Of a DNA stretch of 18,039 nt, positions 12,898 through 18,039 are shown in pieces. The notes under the pieces are model-generated. The model ran no database searches. It was not told the DNA's origin and saw only the letters and a list, made by a program, of their open reading frames with translations. Both the position numbers and the translations under genes were made by a program. Origin of the DNA: Candidatus Saccharimonadota bacterium. GTDB taxonomy: Bacteria; Patescibacteriota; Saccharimonadia; Saccharimonadales; EFPC-124. The stretch's first letter is position 1. The number at the start of each line of letters is the position of its first letter. The stretch is taken from the NCBI GenBank assembly GCA_016880595.1, contig JAEHDC010000001.1:1-18039 (forward strand), given 5' to 3'.

Positions 12898-14457
12898 CTA
12901 CAAATCGTTACCGGTATAAGAAAGATTGTAGCTCTTATTTATGAGCGGAAAATCTGGCACGACCTGCCCGCATCCAGAATAACCAACGAGCTGCCAGTTA
13001 ATGCAAGACGGATCGCGCACAGCAACGCGGGAAATCTCACCGTGCTCGTTAGTTGTGACAAGATGCAAAATTTCACCGCGCCAACTTTCGACGCAACCAA
13101 TTGCCACAGAATCGGGTTGAAGTTTAATTTTTTTAGCTGTTAAAATCTCGCCAGCCGGCATGGTTTTAAGAGCTTCTGTAATTATCTCAACCGAGGTCTG
13201 CACCTCTTTTACGCGTACACAAAAACGGGCATATACATCACCGGTTGTTTCGCAGGCAATTTGCTTTGGCGGAACCTTGGCGTAAGCTGCATAGGGATGT
13301 TCAACGCGTGCATCCGTGGCAATACCAACAGCACGGGCAGCCACGCCAACTGCGCTATAATCCTGCGCCACAACAGGATCGAGCGGCCCAGCAGTTTTGA
13401 CGCGGTTCATAAACGTTGCGCTATTCTCAGCAATTGCAATAACCTCGTTGGCGTCGCGCAGCCAAGACTTTAGCTCTTTAACAAGCTTGTTCTGATCTGT
13501 TTTGGAAATATTTTTTGTGACGCCGCCAACCGCATTTACGCCGCGCAAAAAACGGCTGCCAGTAAGGCGTTGGTTGATGCGCATAATGATCTCACGCAAA
13601 CGTTGGCCATTTGCGCCACCAAAGTTAAAACCAGTATCCAGCATCATAAAACCGATGTCGCCAATGTGGCAGGCCAGGCGTTCTAGCTCGGCGTAAATTG
13701 TACGCAAATATTCGGCGCGCTCAGGGATTTTTATGCCCGCAATCTGTTCCACGGCTTGGCAAAATGCTAGCGAGTGAGAGAAGGAGGCGTCGCCCGAAAT
13801 TTTTTCTGCCAAACGTACTTTTTGCGCCAATGGTAAAAATTCAAACAGCTTTTCGTGACCTTTGTGCACGTAGCCAAGTCTCGCCTCAAGAAGCGTGATT
13901 GACTCGCCAGCCATGCTAAATCTGAAGTGGCCCGGCTCAATAATCCCAGCGTGGATTGGCCCAACTGGAATTTCGTAAATGCCTTCGCCGTCAACTTTTG
14001 CAAACTCGTAGGTGCCGGTTGCCGTTTTTGGATGAGTGTCTATGGCAAAATCTTTGCGCAACGGGTATAAATCTTTTGGCCAGTTTTCGTGCAATAGCAA
14101 TTGGCGTTGGTCTGGATTACCAGTTGGCGTCAGGCCAAGCATATCCTTAATTTTGCGCTCGCACCAGCCCATTGCCGGAGCAATCGCCGCCACCGATGGA
14201 AACTGCTCTGTTCCGACCAGCCGAATGTAGGGGATGATAAACAGATTTTCAGTGGGCGCACTAAAGACGTACCAAATTTTAAAACACTTTTTTGTAGTGC
14301 GCTCATCGGTGGCGTCAATCATTGCCAGCGACAAATTTTTGCTTTGCAGCGCGCTGATAACAGATGAAATATCGGCAGGCGCAACCTCAAACATGGCAAT
14401 GTTGCCAGAATGTTGCACTTTTGTGCCCTTGGGTAGATCTATTAAAAACTCTTTCAT
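12898..14457 (-). CDS. HyfG/NuoCD-like large subunit without NiFe ligands (Ehr-type)
   Basis: 519 aa, fused as in HycE/HyfG. Residues 1-140 form the NuoC-like domain (WCERKIKDMLGL, GNPDQRQLLL, WPKDLYPLRKDF); 160-519 form the NuoD-like domain (YEIPVGPIHAGIIEPGHFRF, RLGYVHKG, IPERAEYLR, ending DFPLINKSYNLSYTGNDL). A hydrogenase needs two CxxC motifs. Here the first site reads ISGDASFSHSLAF (220-232) and the second RDPSCINWQ (481-489), so neither pair exists. The protein therefore should not hold a NiFe centre, as in Ehr complexes and complex I. It would sit on the cytoplasmic face of the membrane module and couple an unknown redox step to ion movement. It begins one base after the hyfF-like stop and is the last gene of the operon. 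Confidence 0.88.
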   Translation of the reverse strand: MKEFLIDLPKGTKVQHSGNIAMFEVAPADISSVISALQSKNLSLAMIDATDERTTKKCFKIWYVFSAPTENLFIIPYIRLVGTEQFPSVAAIAPAMGWCERKIKDMLGLTPTGNPDQRQLLLHENWPKDLYPLRKDFAIDTHPKTATGTYEFAKVDGEGIYEIPVGPIHAGIIEPGHFRFSMAGESITLLEARLGYVHKGHEKLFEFLPLAQKVRLAEKISGDASFSHSLAFCQAVEQIAGIKIPERAEYLRTIYAELERLACHIGDIGFMMLDTGFNFGGANGQRLREIIMRINQRLTGSRFLRGVNAVGGVTKNISKTDQNKLVKELKSWLRDANEVIAIAENSATFMNRVKTAGPLDPVVAQDYSAVGVAARAVGIATDARVEHPYAAYAKVPPKQIACETTGDVYARFCVRVKEVQTSVEIITEALKTMPAGEILTAKKIKLQPDSVAIGCVESWRGEILHLVTTNEHGEISRVAVRDPSCINWQLVGYSGCGQVVPDFPLINKSYNLSYTGNDL

Positions 14458-14458
14458 A

Positions 14459-15898
14459 TTAATATCGCAATGCGACCTCGTTAATTATTGCTTGCAAAAA
14501 ATGCGGCATATAAAAGCTTGCAACAAGCGCAATTGCCAGCAGTAGGAGTGGTGGAACAATGAGCCATGGGCTGCTTTCGCCAGGCTTTATAGATTGGTCA
14601 GTCGGCTTGGCGGTCATGACCATAGAGTTGACTCGCCTAAAGAATCCAATAAAAACCAGAGCAATTGCCATCAAAGCAATTACGGCAACAGCTGGTCGCG
14701 TTTGCAGGCCAGCTGTAATTATCGACGCCTCTGTTAAAAACATGCCAAATGGCGGAAAACCAGTTACAGCAAATAAACCAATTAGTAAGAGGATGCTGGT
14801 AATTGGGATGATTGCCATGGTGCCGCAAACTTTTGCGATCCGTGCTGAATTGTATTTTATAAGGACGTTGCCGGTAGTGAAGAATAGTGATGGTTTTATT
14901 AGCGAGTGATAGACCATGTGCATTACCGCTCCAAATGCGCCCAATCCTCCAAAACCAAAACCAAGCGCCATGATGCCAGCGTGCTCAATGCTCGAGTATG
15001 CTAAAATACGTTTGTAATTATGTGAAGTTAAGATACAAAACGCAGCAATGAGCATTGACATCATGCCAAAAATGATAAACAGATTGTCGCTAAAGGTTGA
15101 GCCAATTGCTGTATCGGTAATCAGCTTAAAGCGCAACACCATTGCAAAAGCAACTGGCAATAACGCGCCAGAAAACAGAGCACCAAGCGGTGCAGGGGAC
15201 TTGCCATATGCGTCGGGCTTCCAGGTGTGCATTGGCGCAAAACCAATTTTTACGCCGTAACCAACAATCACAAATGCAAATGCAGTTTTGGCGATTGCCG
15301 GATCTAAAACCGCAGCATTAGCAACAAGCTCCTGCCAGGTTGCAGCATTCTCGGAGCCACCAATTGTAAAGTACAAAAGCGTACCCAAAAAGGCCAGCAA
15401 TAATCCAATGGCGTTGATGATAAGATACTTCCAGGCGGCCTCAATTGTAGAGCGGCGGTTGTAGTAGCTGATTAAAAACGCCGTGGAAAGCGTTGTGACT
15501 TCCAAAAAAATCCAAGCAACAACCGGGTTGCTTGCAGTTGCCGCCAAGAACATTGCAGCCAAGAACAAATTGGTTAGCGCGTAATATTCACGAATGCGCC
15601 AAGGCCCGATTATCTTTTTTGCCGACTCCTTACGAAAGTAAGGTACAGCGTAAATAGTTGCAAAAAATGCGACCGTTGCAACAATCAGCACCGAGAGCGC
15701 AGCAAGTGCATCTACAGTAAAAGTATTTGCAATGCTAACGGCGCCAGTAGTGCCAACCTTGTAAGCAATTGCCGATGACACAATAAGCGCAAAGGTACTA
15801 GCGCCAACCGAAGTAACCTCAATAATCTGCTGCTTTTTTACTGTAAACGCAACCGTCGCTGCAAGAATAAAACCAAGTACAATGGCGAGCAATAGCAT
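14459..15898 (-). CDS. HyfF-like Mrp-antiporter-type proton/ion-pumping subunit
   Basis: 479 aa with about 13-14 membrane helices, related to NuoL/M/N and HyfF/HyfD. Conserved pump features: WIFLEVTTLSTAFLI with the key glutamate in helix 5, HNYKRILAYSSIEHAGIMALG with lysine/serine/glutamate/histidine in the channel region, and MVYHSLIKPSLFFTTGN with the conserved lysine. It should translocate protons or sodium. ATG 15898 has a GAGG site within the tail of hyfE, five bases upstream, so translation is coupled. It ends one base before the large-subunit gene. Confidence 0.88.
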   Translation of the reverse strand: MLLLAIVLGFILAATVAFTVKKQQIIEVTSVGASTFALIVSSAIAYKVGTTGAVSIANTFTVDALAALSVLIVATVAFFATIYAVPYFRKESAKKIIGPWRIREYYALTNLFLAAMFLAATASNPVVAWIFLEVTTLSTAFLISYYNRRSTIEAAWKYLIINAIGLLLAFLGTLLYFTIGGSENAATWQELVANAAVLDPAIAKTAFAFVIVGYGVKIGFAPMHTWKPDAYGKSPAPLGALFSGALLPVAFAMVLRFKLITDTAIGSTFSDNLFIIFGMMSMLIAAFCILTSHNYKRILAYSSIEHAGIMALGFGFGGLGAFGAVMHMVYHSLIKPSLFFTTGNVLIKYNSARIAKVCGTMAIIPITSILLLIGLFAVTGFPPFGMFLTEASIITAGLQTRPAVAVIALMAIALVFIGFFRRVNSMVMTAKPTDQSIKPGESSPWLIVPPLLLLAIALVASFYMPHFLQAIINEVALRY

Positions 15899-15899
15899 G

Positions 15900-16547
15900 T
15901 TAACCTCGCAAATCCTTCATTTTTGTTACATCAAGCGAGCCGATATGTTTGTAAATCATTGACACCATGACTATAGCAATCACCAACCACACAGATACAT
16001 CAAACAGAATTCCCATTTGCAGCGCAGCAGACTGCTCCAGCCCAGCAAAAATGCCAAAAGCAACAATGCTATTTTCTAGCGAAAGAACACCAGTGGCTTG
16101 AGATAACGCACCTTTGCGGTTTGCCATCAAAAGAACAGAGGCGAAGATCAACCACAATGCCAATACCAAATATTCGCGACTATCACCTGCAATGTTAATT
16201 ATTGGAGCAAAAATTTGCGTATTTATAAGTAGAAACAAAGCAGTCAATGCAAATAAAGTTTCTGGAACATTGGCGTAGGTGTGAGATTCAAATTTAATCT
16301 TGTGGCGCCTTATCAGTTTGCTAAAAAATATTGGCGCAAAAATCACTTTTACTCCTAGCGTCACGGCTGCAATCAACAATAATTCCAGTGAGCTATTTTG
16401 AAGCAGTGCTGCGACCAACAGTACAATAATCGCAAAAGATTGCATGCTGTATAAGATAACCTCGGTGTCATTTTTTTTGGCCACGTGCAAGCCAATTGTT
16501 GCCAAACAAAGCAGCATTATACCTAATTGTGTAATAATCTCGATCAT
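15900..16547 (-). CDS. HyfE-like membrane subunit
   Basis: 215 aa, almost the length of E. coli HyfE (216). About seven membrane helices in an arrangement like HyfE/NuoK-related proteins: an N-terminal pair, a loop with KLIRRHKIKFESHTY, and a second block ending VSMIYKHIGSLD. It is thought to help form the ion path between the quinone-like HyfC subunit and the antiporter subunits. Its start overlaps the hyfC stop by four bases (ATGA), so the two are coupled. Confidence 0.85.
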   Translation of the reverse strand: MIEIITQLGIMLLCLATIGLHVAKKNDTEVILYSMQSFAIIVLLVAALLQNSSLELLLIAAVTLGVKVIFAPIFFSKLIRRHKIKFESHTYANVPETLFALTALFLLINTQIFAPIINIAGDSREYLVLALWLIFASVLLMANRKGALSQATGVLSLENSIVAFGIFAGLEQSAALQMGILFDVSVWLVIAIVMVSMIYKHIGSLDVTKMKDLRG

Positions 16548-17473
16548 AGCGTTATAACCATCCCAATTGCAATTACGTTAAAAATTATTGCCGTAAAAAT
16601 AAGATGCGAAAGGCGGAAGAATCTGAATTTAGCAATTAACGATTCCAGCAAAGCAATGCAAATATAAACCGCCAGAACCTTAGCAAACAGTACCAATAGA
16701 CTTAAAGCGATTGCTCCAAAACTTAGAGTAGTTGCTATGCCAACAGGGAAAAATAGGTTCACGCCAAGCGCTGCAAAAATAAACAGTTTGTTGGCTGCGG
16801 CCCATTCCACTAGGGCGAGCCGCTTGCCAGAATATTCTAAAATCATAGCCTCGTGAATCATTGTTAGCTCAAGGTGAGTATCAGGATTGTCAAACGGATA
16901 ACGCGTGTTTTCTGCCAAAAGAGCAATGGTAAAACCAACAAAGGCCAGCAAAATTGGCGCAATAAATTGATGGTAGCCACCGGACACGCCAGCGGCAATA
17001 TCAGCAAGATCAGTTGTGCCGCATAAAAGGGCTAATGGCACTATCGAAAAGATCAGCGCGCCTTCGGCCATTGCCGAAACCGTCATCTCACGACTAGAGC
17101 CAAAACCACCAAACGCGCTGCCTGCGTCCATCCCTGCCAATGCTAAAAAGAAGGTGCCAATAGCAAGAGTGTAAATCACAGCAAACAAATCTGATGCTGG
17201 CAAATGAACAGAGGTACTAAACAGCGGAATGCACGCGCCAACTACAAAAGTTACGGCAAATACGATAAATGGCGCAGCTTTTGCAATCCAAGATGCATCT
17301 TTGCTTATTACTTCATCTTTGTGCAGCAGCTTTACAAAATTGCGGTATGGCTGGAAAATACTTGGGCCTTTACGCCGCTGCATTTTAGCTTTTACTGCGT
17401 TTATTATGCCAATGCCAAGTGGTGCTACCAACGGCACTAACAAAATCTGCAAAATCCAGGCAAGATATATCAT
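16544..17473 (-). CDS. HyfC/NuoH-like membrane subunit
   Basis: 309 aa, about eight membrane helices, the anchor joining the hydrophilic arm to the membrane arm. Family motifs: MQRRKGPSIFQPYRNFVKLL near the N-terminus, the loop GGFGSSREMTVSAMAEG with the glutamates of the E-channel, and AENTRYPFDNPDTHLELT followed by HEAMILEYSG. These charged loops are intact, so the ion-coupling path looks functional. It overlaps the hyfB-like stop and the hyfE start by four bases each. Confidence 0.92.
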   Translation of the reverse strand: MIYLAWILQILLVPLVAPLGIGIINAVKAKMQRRKGPSIFQPYRNFVKLLHKDEVISKDASWIAKAAPFIVFAVTFVVGACIPLFSTSVHLPASDLFAVIYTLAIGTFFLALAGMDAGSAFGGFGSSREMTVSAMAEGALIFSIVPLALLCGTTDLADIAAGVSGGYHQFIAPILLAFVGFTIALLAENTRYPFDNPDTHLELTMIHEAMILEYSGKRLALVEWAAANKLFIFAALGVNLFFPVGIATTLSFGAIALSLLVLFAKVLAVYICIALLESLIAKFRFFRLSHLIFTAIIFNVIAIGMVITL

Positions 17474-18039
17474 TGTAAAACTCCTACAAACAAAGCCAAC
17501 AGTAATGCGCCAAAAATATAGAGCACATAGCTGTTGAGATTGCCATTTTGAATACGTTTAACAAATGCAGAAAGTTTTAGCAGGCCAGAATATAATGGCG
17601 TATAAAAATTGGTCTGGTAAACATCACGCGTAGTTAAAGCTACTGAACGAGATTTTACCAGATATGTGCTGTTTGCATCACACACAACGCGCTGCTCTAT
17701 TTTTGGTTTGACAAACCGGCCAAAGATCAGCAAGATCGAACGCGCAAAACTAGTAGCAGTAATTTCCATACGGCCATTGAGCGGCGTGCCACAATCCCAC
17801 GTTGGCGCAACGCGCACTTTTTGCTGGCGATTGACTCCAAAACGAACCACCAGCCACGAACCACCAATAGCCATAATTAAGAGCAGAGCGATTGCAAGCC
17901 CAGAAACATCGGCAACCTGGCCGAGAGCATTTACATCAATACTAAAACCGCTTATGGCCACAGCGCTGGCATTATGCACTAACTGAAAACCAATCTGTTG
18001 CAAGGCTACTGTAACAGGCGCAGAGAATACACCAAGCAC
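17470..18039 (-). CDS. HyfB-like antiporter subunit, C-terminal part (runs off the window)
   Basis: The last 189 codons of a larger gene whose start lies beyond 18039; the GTG at the edge is an internal codon. PTWDCGTPLNGRMEITATSFARSI is the conserved segment near the C-terminus of HyfB/HycC, which are about 600-670 aa. Two membrane helices are visible here, one at about residues 46-65 and one at the very end (YVLYIFGALLLALFVGVL). A long amphipathic part lies between, as expected for the lateral-helix region. It is the first visible gene of the operon; its promoter is outside. Confidence 0.85.
   Translation of the reverse strand: MLGVFSAPVTVALQQIGFQLVHNASAVAISGFSIDVNALGQVADVSGLAIALLLIMAIGGSWLVVRFGVNRQQKVRVAPTWDCGTPLNGRMEITATSFARSILLIFGRFVKPKIEQRVVCDANSTYLVKSRSVALTTRDVYQTNFYTPLYSGLLKLSAFVKRIQNGNLNSYVLYIFGALLLALFVGVLQ

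Noticed and set aside
12898..14457. Annotating the large subunit as a genuine NiFe hydrogenase / formate hydrogenlyase subunit
   Set aside because: Both CxxC ligand pairs are missing; overall similarity alone would mislead.
1..18039. CRISPR array, insertion sequence transposase or integrase
   Set aside because: No spaced direct repeats of array type and no transposase or integrase motif in any frame I read.

Overview
This is a bacterial chromosome segment with moderate GC, tightly packed genes and both leadered and apparently leaderless promoters. The helicase-nuclease architecture, the Aur1-like PAP2 protein, several small proteins of unknown function and a Hyf-type membrane module without NiFe ligands would suit a Patescibacteria/CPR-like or other streamlined, fermentative bacterium. 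That is an inference; no marker in the window fixes the phylum. TAA, TAG and TGA all end genes here, so there is no sign of a recoded stop.

Layout. (1) 1-1234 is an accessory stretch: the tail of an unidentified gene (1-123); a GC-rich minus-strand mini-operon of two small proteins (85 aa, and a 53-aa Cys/His protein) with its own terminator; then an AT-rich gene-free stretch. An 11-base inverted repeat brackets most of it. (2) 1235-3590 holds a tRNA-Gln(UUG) with promoter and terminator, divergent from a pheA-hisC-like pair (chorismate mutase/prephenate dehydratase plus a HisC-family aminotransferase) that could together make phenylalanine from chorismate. (3) 3587-6055 holds a PAP2/Aur1-like membrane phosphatase or transferase, a Gly-rich 65-aa protein, an unknown 159-aa protein and a four-helix membrane protein. 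(4) 6284-9613 is a UvrD/PcrA-like helicase joined in frame, across one TAG codon, to a RecB-like nuclease domain. (5) 9689-11452 holds a ParA-type ATPase, a decayed NUDIX gene and an unlisted 54-aa Cys-rich protein capped by a perfect hairpin. (6) 11469-12842 holds a Dus tRNA-dihydrouridine synthase and a small possible winged-helix protein. (7) 12898-18039 (minus) is a translationally coupled hyfB(partial)-C-E-F-G operon.

The most notable system is region 7. Its large subunit keeps the Hyf/Nuo fold motifs but lacks all four cysteines that bind NiFe. It therefore resembles the energy-converting hydrogenase-related (Ehr) complexes rather than a hydrogenase, and no small (NuoB-like) subunit or ferredoxin gene follows it. 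Next in interest are the amber-split helicase-nuclease, the two small Cys-rich proteins, the NUDIX gene remnant and a repeated pattern of start codons placed 6-9 bases after a -10 box.
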